A stretch of DNA of 64,000 nt from Chryseobacterium taichungense (GTDB lineage Bacteria; Bacteroidota; Bacteroidia; Flavobacteriales; Weeksellaceae): assembly GCF_900109935.1 (NCBI RefSeq), contig NZ_FOBV01000001.1, positions 558,001 through 622,000 on the forward strand, in the 5' to 3' direction. The notes under the pieces are model-generated. The model did not search any database. It saw nothing but the letters and a program-made list of their open reading frames with translations, and was not told the origin of the DNA. Positions 45,742 through 55,303 of the stretch are shown here, one piece after another. Within the stretch, counting starts at the first letter, position 1. The number at the start of each line of letters is the position of its first letter. Made by a program: the position numbers and the translations under genes.

Positions 45742-48700
45742 TTATATCTGCTGAGATTTTTTCGTTCTGTTGAATATCCAGAAAATGATCGGAAATATTA
45801 ATAATGTCAGGATCGTGGCGGTAATTAATCCGCCGATAATTACAATTGCCAGTGGTTTTTGTGATTCCGAGCCGATTCCTGTAGATAAAGCAGCCGGCAT
45901 TAATCCAATGGAAGCCATTAGTGCCGTCATAATTACAGGCCGTGTTCTTGATTTCACACCATTCAATATCGCATTATCCAGGCTTAGTCCATTCCTGACA
46001 TTCTGATGAAATTCCGTAATCAGGATCACACCGTTCTGAATACAGATTCCCAAAAGGGCAATCATTCCTACTCCGGCAGATATTCCAAAATTAATTCCTG
46101 TTACATGGAGCGCAATGATCCCACCGATCAATGCGAAAGGCACATTCGCCAGTACTAACAGAGAATCTTTCATATTTCCGAAAAGAACAAATAAAAGGAA
46201 GAATATTCCCAGAATACTGATTGGCACTACCTGTGTCAGCCTTTTGGAAGCCCGTTGTTGATTTTCAAACTGCCCGGTCCACCCTACTGTATAGCCATCC
46301 GGAAGTTCTATTTTAGAAACCGCTTTTTGAGCATCGGCAATCGTACTTCCCAAATCACGGTCACGAATGGAGAATTTTATACCAATATACCTTTTAATAT
46401 CATCTCTGTAAATAAATGCCGCCCCGTTATCTTTTTCAATCGTACTGATCTCTTTTAAAGGAATCTTTGTACCATCCTGAGTAGGAACCATCAATGCAGC
46501 AATATCATTTTCATCTTTTCTGTACTCCTGTGAATAGCGGAGACGGATCGGGAATTTTCTTTCCCCGTCAAACATCTCCGAAGCGGTTTTACCCCCGAAA
46601 GCCATTTCAAGAACAGACTGCGCATCATCGGGCATTACACCGTAGGCCGCCATTTTATCCCTGTCGAGTACCACGCTTACTTCTGGCTGTCCGATATTTT
46701 TTATGATTCCGGCATCTTTAACGCCTTTAATATCTTTAATTTGCTTTAGCACTTTTTCTGCCAGATTATCCAGGGTCTGAAGATTATCTCCATAAATTTT
46801 TATCCCATTTTCTGCCTTGAAACCCGCTACTGCTTCAGCTACGTTATCAGATATCGGTTGGGAATAATTAAATGTAATTCCCTGATAATTTCTCAGTTTT
46901 TTATCAATTTCTTCAATGAGTTCTTCGTAGGTAATTTTGCGTTTCCAATCTTCCTTGGGCTTCAGATTGACGGCAAACTGCACAAATCCAAAGCCGTTCG
47001 GGTCGGTTCCGTCGTTACTTCTTCCCGTCTGAGCCAAAACATCCGTCACTTCGGGAAAACTCATGATATCTTTTTTAAGAAGATCTGCTGTTTTTAAAGA
47101 TTCTTTCAATGATGAACTCATCGGCATTTCTGCTGTGATCCATAATGAGCCTTCATTTAACTGAGGTAAAAATTCCGTTCCTAAGAATTTTCCTGAGAAG
47201 AGGGTTACCGCCAAAAAGGAAATCGCTACAATTAAACTCATTTTTTTATGTTTAAAAGTATAATTAAAACCCTTCAATACGGTTCTGTCCCAGAAATTGA
47301 CAAACGGATTATTCTTTTCTTTTACATTTTTGTTTAGCAAAATATGCGAAAGTACCGGTACCAGAGTCAAAGTAAAGATCAAAGCTCCCGTTAGGGCAAA
47401 ACCCAATGTAAATGCCAGCGGTGAAAACATTTTTCCTTCTACTTTCTGGAATGAGAAAATTGGAATTAAAGAAGTGATGATAATTAATTTTGAAAAGAAA
47501 ATTGCTTTTCCGAGACCTGTTCCGGTTTGTTTGATCCAGCCGGCTTTGGCCATTTTATTGAATTTTTCATCTCCGTATTTATGGGCTTTATGATCGAGCA
47601 TCACAAAGAGTCCTTCCACCATGACGACTGCTCCGTCGATGATAATCCCGAAATCTACCGCTCCCAGTGATAATAAATTGGCACTCATTCCTGCCATCTT
47701 CAGACATAAGAACGCAAATAATAAAGATAATGGAATGATGATTGAGACAATTAAAGTCGTACGCCAGTCGGCCATAAATATCAAAACGATTACCGTTACG
47801 AGAACAATTCCTTCGATAAGGTTATGCATTACGGTGTGTGTGGTGAAGTCCATTAAGTTGTCACGGTCGTAGAACGTCACCATCTTAACATCTTTCGGTA
47901 AGATTTTTTCGTTAAGCTCTTTAATTTTAGCTTTTACACCGACTAAAACTTCACGGAGATTTTCGCCCTTTCTCATGACAACAATTCCCTCTACGGTATC
48001 TTCCTGGTTATTCAGTCCGGCCTGCCCCACCCTTGGCATTGAGCTTTCATGAACATCTGCTACATTTTTAACCAAAACCGGATTTCCACTGTCATTCTGT
48101 ATTGTGATATTTCCGATGTCGGCAACTGATTTTACCAAACCAATTCCACGGACAACATACGCCTGACCATTCTTTTCGATAACGTCTCCACCGACATTCA
48201 GATTGCTTTTGGTAACGGCATCATAGACCTGCAGCGGTGTTAAATTATATTTATCCAAAGCTCTCGGATCAATGCTTAATTCAAACACTTTATCCTGACC
48301 TCCGAATACATTGATATCAGCAACTCCCGGAACGCCTCGCAAAGCACGGTCAATCACCCAATTTTGTAATGTCAATAATTCACGGGAATCTTTTGTTTTA
48401 CTCTGTAAAGTATATCTGAAAATCTCTCCGGTCGGACCGTAAGGTGGCTGCACCTCGGGATCCACTTCATCGGGAAGGCTTACGGTTCTTAATTGGTTAT
48501 TCACTTGATTTCTGGCGAAAGTATCGTCTACCCCATCATCAAAAAGAATTTTAACAATAGAAAGTCCGAACATGGTAGTACTTCTTACGCTGGTTTTCTT
48601 TTGCACCGGGCTCATTGCCAATTCAATAGGTGTAGTTACAAAACGTTCAACCTCTTCTGCACTCCGCCCATTCCATTGGGTAATGATGACAATCTGGGTA

Positions 48701-48840
48701 TTGGTAACATCCGGAAAAGCTTCAATCGGCATATTCTTGAAACTGATGAACCCCGCAACTGCCAGTACGGCAACCCAGATAAAAGTAAATGCTTTATTTT
48801 TTAATGAAAAAGCAATTATATTTTTAATGAATTTATTCAT
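45742..48840 (-). CDS. czcA: Heavy-metal RND efflux pump, CzcA/CusA type
   Basis: The 1032-residue inner-membrane pump has 12 helices and two large periplasmic loops. The heavy-metal RND subfamily is indicated by LGAVDFGIIIDGAVVMVE (charged residues in TM4) and by SLPDEVDPEVQPPYGPTGEI and FERPLAIVIIGGL-like segments. It expels Co/Zn/Cd or Cu/Ag by proton exchange; the metal cannot be read from sequence. With the adaptor and outer-membrane protein upstream it makes a tripartite pump. It is separated from the adaptor gene by about 300 bp that hold a dispersed repeat, so co-transcription is uncertain. Confidence 0.93.
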   Translation of the reverse strand: MNKFIKNIIAFSLKNKAFTFIWVAVLAVAGFISFKNMPIEAFPDVTNTQIVIITQWNGRSAEEVERFVTTPIELAMSPVQKKTSVRSTTMFGLSIVKILFDDGVDDTFARNQVNNQLRTVSLPDEVDPEVQPPYGPTGEIFRYTLQSKTKDSRELLTLQNWVIDRALRGVPGVADINVFGGQDKVFELSIDPRALDKYNLTPLQVYDAVTKSNLNVGGDVIEKNGQAYVVRGIGLVKSVADIGNITIQNDSGNPVLVKNVADVHESSMPRVGQAGLNNQEDTVEGIVVMRKGENLREVLVGVKAKIKELNEKILPKDVKMVTFYDRDNLMDFTTHTVMHNLIEGIVLVTVIVLIFMADWRTTLIVSIIIPLSLLFAFLCLKMAGMSANLLSLGAVDFGIIIDGAVVMVEGLFVMLDHKAHKYGDEKFNKMAKAGWIKQTGTGLGKAIFFSKLIIITSLIPIFSFQKVEGKMFSPLAFTLGFALTGALIFTLTLVPVLSHILLNKNVKEKNNPFVNFWDRTVLKGFNYTFKHKKMSLIVAISFLAVTLFSGKFLGTEFLPQLNEGSLWITAEMPMSSSLKESLKTADLLKKDIMSFPEVTDVLAQTGRSNDGTDPNGFGFVQFAVNLKPKEDWKRKITYEELIEEIDKKLRNYQGITFNYSQPISDNVAEAVAGFKAENGIKIYGDNLQTLDNLAEKVLKQIKDIKGVKDAGIIKNIGQPEVSVVLDRDKMAAYGVMPDDAQSVLEMAFGGKTASEMFDGERKFPIRLRYSQEYRKDENDIAALMVPTQDGTKIPLKEISTIEKDNGAAFIYRDDIKRYIGIKFSIRDRDLGSTIADAQKAVSKIELPDGYTVGWTGQFENQQRASKRLTQVVPISILGIFFLLFVLFGNMKDSLLVLANVPFALIGGIIALHVTGINFGISAGVGMIALLGICIQNGVILITEFHQNVRNGLSLDNAILNGVKSRTRPVIMTALMASIGLMPAALSTGIGSESQKPLAIVIIGGLITATILTLLIFPIIFWIFNRTKKSQQI

Positions 48841-48879
48841 GATGGATTTTTTTTGACCTAAAAAAAGTCGTTGAATTTG

Positions 48880-48990
48880 TTTTTAACGCAAGCCGCAAAG
48901 ATTTTCATGACTATCTTCGGCATATTTTCTTTCGCAAAGGCGTTTGACTTCGTCGAGTCTTCGATTTCACTCAGTAAAGGCACTTAAAAT
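48880..48990 (+). repeat. Dispersed repeat between czcA and czcB
   Basis: TAACGCAAGCCGCAAAGATTTT ... TCGCAAAGGCGTTTGACTTCG ... CACTCAGTAAAGGCAC is the same family as the copies at 53963-53987 and 54403-54427 (GCAAAGGCGTTTCACTCAGC). It occupies most of the gap between the adaptor and pump genes. The remaining gap is AT-rich with no ORF. Confidence 0.55.
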
Positions 48991-49137
48991 TATTTTAATC
49001 ATTAAGAAATATAAGCTGTTAAGAATTATCAAGTAATTTATTAAGAAGTAACTCTTAAACAAGATCTTAGATGCTATTCTTAATTAACCTCAACTTCTTA
49101 ACTCTACGATTTTATAATCCTCAATGGTTCAAAAAAA

Positions 49138-50223
49138 TCAATTGTTCAGGGAGCGATAAATCAGCAACTGATTATTGGTAACCACCTGCTCTCCTTCTGA
49201 CAGACCTTCGGAAATATAGGTAATATCGCCAACCTGTTTCAGTACTTTTATTTCACGAATCTTTACATCTGTTCTCGATTTATAAACAATCACAAAACTT
49301 CTGTTGTCATCAAAAATCACACCTTTGGATGGCACCGTAAGAGCTGTGGTATTTTCTGAGCTGGTAACTTTGATCGTTGCTTTACTTTCAGGAATCAATA
49401 ATCCGCTTTGATTGTCGAGTACTACCCTGGCCTGCATAGCATTGGTTTCGGGATCGATGATCTTGAAGATTTTATCAATTTTTCCATCAAAAACTTTATC
49501 AGGATAAGATAAGGTAGAAACCTGGGCTTTCATTCCGAGACTGATTTTATCGATATCAGATTCATTGACATTCATAATTGCCCAGACGTTAGTCGTATTG
49601 GCTACATCAAAAATATTATCGCTTCTATCGCTTCTCAGCTGCATATCTTTATTGATATTTTTCTGAACAATGTATCCGCTGATCGGCGCTACAACACTGT
49701 AGATATTTCCTTTCTTCACACTATAAACTGTGCTTACCGCATTCGCCCTCTGCATCTGGTCCTGGGCTTTCTGCAGCTCGCTTTTTGCTTCCAGCACATC
49801 TCTTTCGGTATTCAGTTTTCCTTCATACATTTCTTTTGCTACACGAAGATTATTTTGTGCCACGACCAGATCTGTTTTGGCATCGCTCACATCTTTCTGT
49901 ACTTCTGCCAGCTCTGTACTTCTGATTGTCGCCAGTACCTGCCCTTTTCTTACGTAATCTCCCAATTCAACATTTACACTTAAAACATTTCCTCCTACCA
50001 GCGGATATACATCGATATAACTGTTTTTGTCTGCAGAAATCTTTCCGTAAAAATTATAATCATCTTCTATATACTTTTTTTCAACCTTTGCAAGAGAGAT
50101 GGAATGCAGCATGGTATTACTCAGCTCAAAACCTTTTTTTGCCTGTGGCTGCTCTGCCTCTTGCTTCTTTGAGCAAGACAGAACCGACAATGCAATGACT
50201 ATGGGAATAATATATGTTTTCAT
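49138..50223 (-). CDS. czcB: RND efflux periplasmic adaptor, CzcB/CusB type
   Basis: The 361-residue membrane-fusion protein has a lipoprotein signal (lipobox LSCS at about 15-18). The biotinyl-lipoyl-like halves (GNVLSVNVELGDYVRKGQVLATI and YSVVAPISGYIVQKNI) flank a coiled-coil hairpin (about 110-165), and beta-barrel and membrane-proximal domains follow. It bridges the pump and the outer-membrane channel. No His-rich metal-binding N-terminus is seen. It starts two bases after the TolC-like gene. Confidence 0.92.
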   Translation of the reverse strand: MKTYIIPIVIALSVLSCSKKQEAEQPQAKKGFELSNTMLHSISLAKVEKKYIEDDYNFYGKISADKNSYIDVYPLVGGNVLSVNVELGDYVRKGQVLATIRSTELAEVQKDVSDAKTDLVVAQNNLRVAKEMYEGKLNTERDVLEAKSELQKAQDQMQRANAVSTVYSVKKGNIYSVVAPISGYIVQKNINKDMQLRSDRSDNIFDVANTTNVWAIMNVNESDIDKISLGMKAQVSTLSYPDKVFDGKIDKIFKIIDPETNAMQARVVLDNQSGLLIPESKATIKVTSSENTTALTVPSKGVIFDDNRSFVIVYKSRTDVKIREIKVLKQVGDITYISEGLSEGEQVVTNNQLLIYRSLNN

Positions 50224-50225
50224 GT

Positions 50226-51467
50226 TTAATAGAAGATTTTTGTTTGTACGAGTTGATTTAATTGTTCTGCAGATTGTATGATCCCATTTTTCATATCATA
50301 GATCTGAAGCGCTGTTTCTCTGTAGCTGTCCATGAAATCTACGAATTCAATAAGACTCACATTTCCTTTTCTGAAATTGCTCAGCATCCCATTATATACC
50401 AGATCCATATTATTGAGATCGTCGGATTTAATTTGGGAAAGCTGATCATATTGAGTTTTCCATGTTTTGTATGCCGACTGCACTTTAGTTTCAAGATTGA
50501 GCTTCTGGAAATCTGCATTTTTCTGATTTTGCTGAATGGCAAAATTTGCTTTTTCAACATTTCCTTTATTTGACTTCCATAGCGGTAGCGGAATTCCAAC
50601 CATTAAGTTAACTTCATTTTTAAAAGTTCCTCCATTCTGGTCCCATCCGGCACCAAGATTAAGATCGGGAACATTTAAAGATTTTTGCCACTGTGCATAG
50701 AGCTTACTATTATCAATTAATTTCAGATTGTACTGATAATCGGCATTGTTTTCGAGAGCCTTTTTCTGCAGCTCTGTTTCATCCCCGAAAGGTTGGGCTG
50801 CCAGTATACTTTTCGCCTCCGAGTCCGAAAGCTTAGGTTCAATATCTTCAGTAACTCCTGTTAAAACCTTAAGATTCTGTTCAAATTCAAGGATATTTTT
50901 ATTGATTCCTATTTTATCATTATTTAGCTGGATAACAACACTCTGAAGCCTTACCTCATCTTTCAGGGATACATTTCCTTTGGCAGACTGCACCTTATAA
51001 GCCGCCAGAAGATCACTCATATATCCTAACTGTCTGTTGGTATTTTCAAGCTTGAGCTGTTCGTAATAAAGATTGTAATAGGTTGTACGAAGCTGGGCAC
51101 GAAGATCTACGAGTAACTGAGAGAACTGAAGCTGGGCAAGTTCTTTATTGGACTTTGCGAAGGCAATTTCATTTTTCTTTTTCCCACCCATATAGATAAG
51201 CTGGGTAACCTGTGCACCTTTTGCATGACCTGCATCGAAAATTTTATGGTCTTCGGGATTATAGGCATTGATTTGTCCGCTAAGCTGGGGCAGCTCCCAG
51301 ATTTTCGCCTGTAAAATATCGGCATCAGCCATATTGATATTATACTGTTCGGCGAGCAGTTGTAAATTGTTCTTCTGGAAAGCCTCTTCGCAGTCCGAAA
51401 GCGACATTTGTTGTTGCGCCGCCATCATTGAGGAAACGACAATCAGCAGTCCTGCGATTTTGTTCAT
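50226..51467 (-). CDS. czcC: TolC-family outer-membrane channel, CzcC type
   Basis: The 413-residue protein has a signal peptide (MNKIAGLLIVVSSMMAAQQ) and two outer-membrane-efflux repeats with long helices (AFAKSNKELAQLQFSQLLVDLRAQ; AIQQNQKNADFQKLNLETKV). It forms the trimeric exit duct of the tripartite metal pump. It is first in the pump operon, downstream of the two-component genes. Confidence 0.9.
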   Translation of the reverse strand: MNKIAGLLIVVSSMMAAQQQMSLSDCEEAFQKNNLQLLAEQYNINMADADILQAKIWELPQLSGQINAYNPEDHKIFDAGHAKGAQVTQLIYMGGKKKNEIAFAKSNKELAQLQFSQLLVDLRAQLRTTYYNLYYEQLKLENTNRQLGYMSDLLAAYKVQSAKGNVSLKDEVRLQSVVIQLNNDKIGINKNILEFEQNLKVLTGVTEDIEPKLSDSEAKSILAAQPFGDETELQKKALENNADYQYNLKLIDNSKLYAQWQKSLNVPDLNLGAGWDQNGGTFKNEVNLMVGIPLPLWKSNKGNVEKANFAIQQNQKNADFQKLNLETKVQSAYKTWKTQYDQLSQIKSDDLNNMDLVYNGMLSNFRKGNVSLIEFVDFMDSYRETALQIYDMKNGIIQSAEQLNQLVQTKIFY

Positions 51468-51750
51468 AATTAATATTTATGTTACAAAATTGTCATTCTG
51501 CTATTAAAATGGTCTTAAAGAATACTTAAAAAAAAATTAAATTTGATTATTGGTCGTCTACATATAATCACGAAATGAAAAATTTAGATATTGAATTCAA
51601 GAAATTTCTCTTGAAGTATGGGCTCTTGTTGTCTCGTTATGAGAAAGTATCATCTTAAATGGGTTTTGTTCGTCTTAATCTGAGAAAGTTCAAACACAAA
51701 GTGATTGATTACATCTCAATCTGAAAAACTTCTGCTTTACCCAGAATCTG
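51468..51750. other. Spacer between sensor kinase and efflux operon
   Basis: It holds a short open frame from ATG 51575 (MKNLDIEFKKFLLKYGLLL...) to TAA 51656-51658 that continues in the same frame as MGFVRLNLRKFKHKV to 51724, possibly a gene remnant. The promoter of the efflux operon must lie here, but no clear TAnnTTTG was found. Confidence 0.4.
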
Positions 51751-53115
51751 TCATTTATTAAAAATCACACTGAATTTATTCAATAAATCACCCGGGGAAG
51801 TGTACGTAATATCTGCACCGTGATATTCCAAGATTCTTTTCACAATGCGAAGTCCAAGTCCGGAGCCCGAAGTATTCTGGGAATTATTGCCCCGCATAAA
51901 AGCTTCAAATAGTTTCGGCTGCTCTTCCTTTGGAATTGTATTTCCGTGAGAGATGACATCGACAATAAGTTCGTTTTCCGTCTCTGTAATCAGGACATCA
52001 ACTTCTGTATCATCGGAGTAAACGGCGGCATTTTTAAACAGATTAATAAAAACAATATCGAGTAAAGACTGTACGCCGTTGATAGTCAGCAGAGCATTTT
52101 CTGAAGTTTTCTCAGAAATCAGGAAATCCATTTTAAGCTTAGGATAGCTTTTTTCCACAGCTTCAAAAGATTCAAAAATAACCTCATCGATTCGCACTTC
52201 CTCGTAGATGCTCTGAATATTTTCTTTATCGAATTTGGTTAAAAGTAAAAGGGAATTGGTAAGATCCGATAGCTGATATACATCTCTCTGGATTTGTTGT
52301 AAAGAGATTAAGGTTTCGGGAGAATGTTGCCCGAGCTTGATCAGGTTTTCGAGCTGAAATGCCATTCTGGTAATCGGGGTACGTATTTCGTGGGAAGCAC
52401 TCGCCGTAAAATCTTTTTGTGACTGAAATACATCATCCAGTCGCTTGATCATGGTATTGAAGGATCTCGCCAGAACACTGATTTCATCGTTGGATTGCCC
52501 TACCGGCACTTCCGTCGTAAGCTTATGGGCTGTAACTTCCGAGATTTCCTGATTAAGATCTTCCAGCGGCTTCAAGAACTGCCCCATAAAATAGTAGCTG
52601 AAAAAGCCGATCAGCAAGGTACTCATCACATACGCTGTAATCAAAAGATATTTCAGATAAGCCAGTTTCGAATTTCCATTGGTATCGTAAGCGCTGGTAA
52701 GAATATAGTAGTTTTCACCATTAATCTTTTTAAGGGCTGCATAGATTTCGGGAACCGTTTTCTCAGAATAAATCACTTTCTTTTCGTCCAGTTCCTTCAG
52801 TAATGCATTATCCCAGGTGACATTTCTGTCCTTGATCGTGCTGTAAATTAATTCTTTATTGGCATTGAAAATTAGAATCGTCTCATTTAATAGAATATTA
52901 TCGGAATTCTCATTAAAAAATACCGGCGCCTCTTCTTCAAAATCTTTTGATTTAGCAATAAAATGTGAGGTAAATTCCAAGCGTTGACGGAATCTTTCTT
53001 TAAATTCATCTTTTCTGAAATCATTAAAGGACATGTAAATCACCGCCATCACAATACCAAAAAGCAATGAAAAAGCAATACTGAGATTGAGGGCAATTTT
53101 TCTCTTTAAAGACAT
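51751..53115 (-). CDS. Sensor histidine kinase
   Basis: The 454-residue membrane kinase has two transmembrane helices (about 5-28 and 153-178) around a periplasmic sensor of 125 residues. A HAMP domain follows, then the dimerisation motif SHEIRTPITR with phosphorylated H242 and a GHKL ATPase domain (NLFKNAAVYS, GSGLGLRIVKRI). It pairs with the response regulator one base upstream. The neighbouring CzcCBA genes make metal sensing, as in CzcS/CusS, the natural inference. Confidence 0.9.
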   Translation of the reverse strand: MSLKRKIALNLSIAFSLLFGIVMAVIYMSFNDFRKDEFKERFRQRLEFTSHFIAKSKDFEEEAPVFFNENSDNILLNETILIFNANKELIYSTIKDRNVTWDNALLKELDEKKVIYSEKTVPEIYAALKKINGENYYILTSAYDTNGNSKLAYLKYLLITAYVMSTLLIGFFSYYFMGQFLKPLEDLNQEISEVTAHKLTTEVPVGQSNDEISVLARSFNTMIKRLDDVFQSQKDFTASASHEIRTPITRMAFQLENLIKLGQHSPETLISLQQIQRDVYQLSDLTNSLLLLTKFDKENIQSIYEEVRIDEVIFESFEAVEKSYPKLKMDFLISEKTSENALLTINGVQSLLDIVFINLFKNAAVYSDDTEVDVLITETENELIVDVISHGNTIPKEEQPKLFEAFMRGNNSQNTSGSGLGLRIVKRILEYHGADITYTSPGDLLNKFSVIFNK

Positions 53116-53116
53116 A

Positions 53117-53797
53117 TTACAGCGGGCTTAAGTAATATCCGAAACCGGAGCGGGTATGAATAAGTTTAACTTTAAAATCCTTATCTATTTTCTTTCTTAA
53201 AAAGTTGATATAAACTTCCACCGTATTGGTATTGGTATTAAAATTATGCTCCCAGACGTGTTCGGTGATCTGTTGCTTGGAAACCGTTCTTCCCTGTGCT
53301 TCTGCCAGATAAACCAACAGCTGAAATTCCTTTAAAGTAAGAGCTATTTCATTTCCCGCGCGAAAAACTTTTTGTTCACTTTTATTGATAATAAGATCAT
53401 CGATCCTGATAATATCCTGATCACTGTTTTCGGAAGGAGACTTTCTTCTCAAAAGAGAGTTCATTCTCAACAGCAATTCTTCAAACTGAAAAGGTTTTAC
53501 CAGATAATCATCAGCAAGCCTTGTAAAAGCATCTTTTTTATCAGACAGGTCTCCATATGCTGAAATGATCATGATCGGAGTATTTTTATCGAAAGAACGG
53601 ATGGTCTGGCAGACATCAAGACCGTTGATCTTCGGAACATTGATATCAAGAAGATATAAATCGTACGAACTGTTTTTTATCTGGCGTAGAAAGGTTTCAC
53701 CGTCATAGATTTTATCACAGGTAAAGTTGTTTGATTCTAGGAACTTACAAAGCTCTGCCGAAAGAATGAGATCGTCTTCCAATAAAAGGATATTCAT
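53117..53797 (-). CDS. OmpR-family response regulator
   Basis: The 226-residue protein has a receiver domain with phosphoacceptor D51 (YLLDINVP) and acidic pocket EDD (7-9). A winged-helix DNA-binding domain follows (KEFQLLVYLAEAQGRTVSKQQITEHVW, NTVEVYINFLRKKID). It is co-transcribed with the kinase and probably activates the efflux genes behind it. Confidence 0.92.
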   Translation of the reverse strand: MNILLLEDDLILSAELCKFLESNNFTCDKIYDGETFLRQIKNSSYDLYLLDINVPKINGLDVCQTIRSFDKNTPIMIISAYGDLSDKKDAFTRLADDYLVKPFQFEELLLRMNSLLRRKSPSENSDQDIIRIDDLIINKSEQKVFRAGNEIALTLKEFQLLVYLAEAQGRTVSKQQITEHVWEHNFNTNTNTVEVYINFLRKKIDKDFKVKLIHTRSGFGYYLSPL

Positions 53798-53962
53798 CGA
53801 AAATTATTTTATACGAATGTAACGAAAATTTTCAGGATGATAAAGCGGGATCAGATCGGGATCCAAGTTTTAATTTAATTTTAAGAATAAAAATTACAAA
53901 CGATATTTTGATTAACGCTATGATCGCTAAGTTCTGGGTAATCATACTGCTTATTTTTCGTT

Positions 53963-54427
53963 CGCAAAGGCGTTTCACTCAGCAAATTACAGCATTATTA
54001 TATGAGCATGAATCAAGATTATAGGCTGGAAAAAGGAAGCGGGAGGCTGGAAGTTTTTGCCAACAGTACAGCAATCATTGACAAGTTCAGATCAACATTT
54101 TATTCAATCTCAAAGAATCATCAATTTTATCAGTAAAACTTAAATTTAAAACCTAAAATATTCACTGCTGTCATTTGCTGAACATAAATTGAAAGTTTAC
54201 GAATATTGTTCAGTTCCTGCGCTCGGAAACTATACTGTCCTCCAAATAAACTTACCTTTGCGTCGATAGCATTAAAAAAGAATTCTTCCCAACAACGAAA
54301 CAACCTTCTCTTACAAATAATTTAGCTCAAGGATCGATACTATTTAAAGATCATTGACTGATTTAAAATTAAATTGTAACCATTCAAATATCCACAGCTA
54401 TCATTTGCTGAGTGAAACGCCTTTGCG
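53963..54427. repeat. Perfect 25-bp inverted repeat of a dispersed element
   Basis: The arm 53963-53987 (core GCAAAGGCGTTTCACTCAGC) is the exact reverse complement of 54403-54427. Related copies lie at 48880-48990 and, more diverged, at 54170-54275. They surround the metal-efflux module on both sides of its regulatory genes. Confidence 0.65.
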
Positions 54428-54572
54428 CCCGGAAAATATGCGGTATCCTAAATAAAATTGCCTTTGCGCCGGTAGCGTTAAAGAAGATTTTTCTGTACGG
54501 ATTGATTGGAGTTTTAATTGCCCCAGGTTTTGGATTGATCCGAATTTTCCCAAAACAATAAACGCTGGAAAT

Positions 54573-54598
54573 AAAAAAATCCCGAAAGAATCGGGATT
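54573..54598 (-). terminator. tRNA operon terminator
   Basis: AATCCCGA-TTCTT-TCGGGATT followed by a run of seven T on the minus strand, nine bases after the last tRNA. Confidence 0.85.
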
Positions 54599-54606
54599 AG
54601 AATCTG

Positions 54607-54678
54607 AGCCAACTACGGGACTTGAACCCGTGACCTCTTCCTTACCAAGGAAGCACTCTACCGCTGAGCTAAGTCGGC
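54607..54678 (-). tRNA. tRNA-Thr (anticodon GGT)
   Basis: Acceptor GCCGACT/AGTTGGC, D-arm TAGCTCAGCGGTAGAG, anticodon loop TTGGTAA, T-arm GGGTTCAAGTCCC. It is the last tRNA of the operon and corresponds to thrT in the thrU-tyrU-glyT-thrT order. Confidence 0.96.
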
Positions 54679-54716
54679 CTAAACCAAAAAATCACACTAA
54701 AAGCGTGATTTTTTTG

Positions 54717-54789
54717 AGCGGAAGACGGGGGTCGAACCCGCGACATTCAGCTTGGAAGGCTGACGCTCTACCAACTGAGCTACTTCCGC
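54717..54789 (-). tRNA. tRNA-Gly (anticodon TCC), copy 1
   Basis: Acceptor GCGGAAG/CTTCCGC, anticodon loop CTTCCAA, T-arm GGGTTCGACCCCC. 73 nt, CCA not encoded. Confidence 0.96.
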
Positions 54790-54875
54790 AATTTTGTTTC
54801 CAAAACTATTGGTAACGCTGTGCAAACTTAAGGAAATTCCTTTATTCATGCAACTTTTTTTTCTAATATAAAATG

Positions 54876-54956
54876 TGGGGAGAGCAGGATTCGAACCTAC
54901 GAAGCCGAAGCAACTGAGTTACAGTCAGTCCCATTTAGCCACTCTGGAATCTCCCC
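54876..54956 (-). tRNA. tRNA-Tyr (anticodon GTA), copy 1
   Basis: A class II tRNA (81 nt) with acceptor GGGGAGA/TCTCCCC, anticodon loop CTGTAAC, a long variable arm and T-arm AGGTTCGAATCCT. Confidence 0.96.
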
Positions 54957-54975
54957 AGATATTTTATATTAATGG

Positions 54976-55049
54976 AGCCTCCAGAGGGATTCGAACCCAC
55001 GACCCCGAGATTACAAATCACGTGCTCTGGCCAACTGAGCTATGGAGGC
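54976..55049 (-). tRNA. tRNA-Thr (anticodon TGT), copy 1
   Basis: Acceptor GCCTCCA/TGGAGGC, anticodon loop TTTGTAA, T-arm GGGTTCGAATCCC. Confidence 0.96.
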
Positions 55050-55144
55050 ATTTTAACAAATGGACTGAAGGCTGTGAGAAACTCTACTCTACATCATTTC
55101 AGTAGTTAAAAAAAAATCACCCTACGATAAGTGTGATATTTCTG

Positions 55145-55217
55145 AGCGGAAGACGGGGGTCGAACCCGCGACATTCAGCTTGGAAGGCTGACGCTCTACC
55201 AACTGAGCTACTTCCGC
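55145..55217 (-). tRNA. tRNA-Gly (anticodon TCC), copy 2
   Basis: Base-for-base identical to the copy at 54717-54789. Confidence 0.96.
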
Positions 55218-55303
55218 AATTTTGTTTCCAAAACTATTGGTAACGCTGTGCAAACTTAAGGAAATTCCTTTATTCATGCAACTTTTTTTTCTAATATAAA
55301 ATG

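Larger units (their letters stand above)
53798..54606. other. Repeat-rich spacer between regulator and tRNA cluster
   Basis: There is no gene. It holds a perfect 25-bp inverted repeat (53963-53987 / 54403-54427) and two diverged copies of an about 75-bp unit: 54225-54300 (TGCGCTCGGAAACTATACT...) and 54424-54497 (TGCGCCCGGAAAATATGCG...). A short leftover reading frame on the minus strand in each copy is probably not coding. A terminator for the tRNA operon is at 54573-54598. Confidence 0.6.
54715..55052 (-). repeat. Tandem duplication unit 1: Gly-Tyr-Thr tRNAs
   Basis: These 338 bases are identical, including the two tRNA spacers, to 55143-55480, with a 428-base period. Identity stops sharply a few bases outside the outer tRNAs. 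Confidence 0.95.

Noticed and set aside
54170..54290. C-terminal end of a minus-strand protein (EEFFFNAIDAKVSLFGGQ...)
   Set aside because: The frame has no start upstream and belongs to a repeat whose sister copy 200 bp away has diverged without codon constraint.
54630..55105. Small plus-strand ORFs
   Set aside because: They are the antisense of tRNA genes (GRRGSNPRHSAWKAD-type translations are typical of this artefact).
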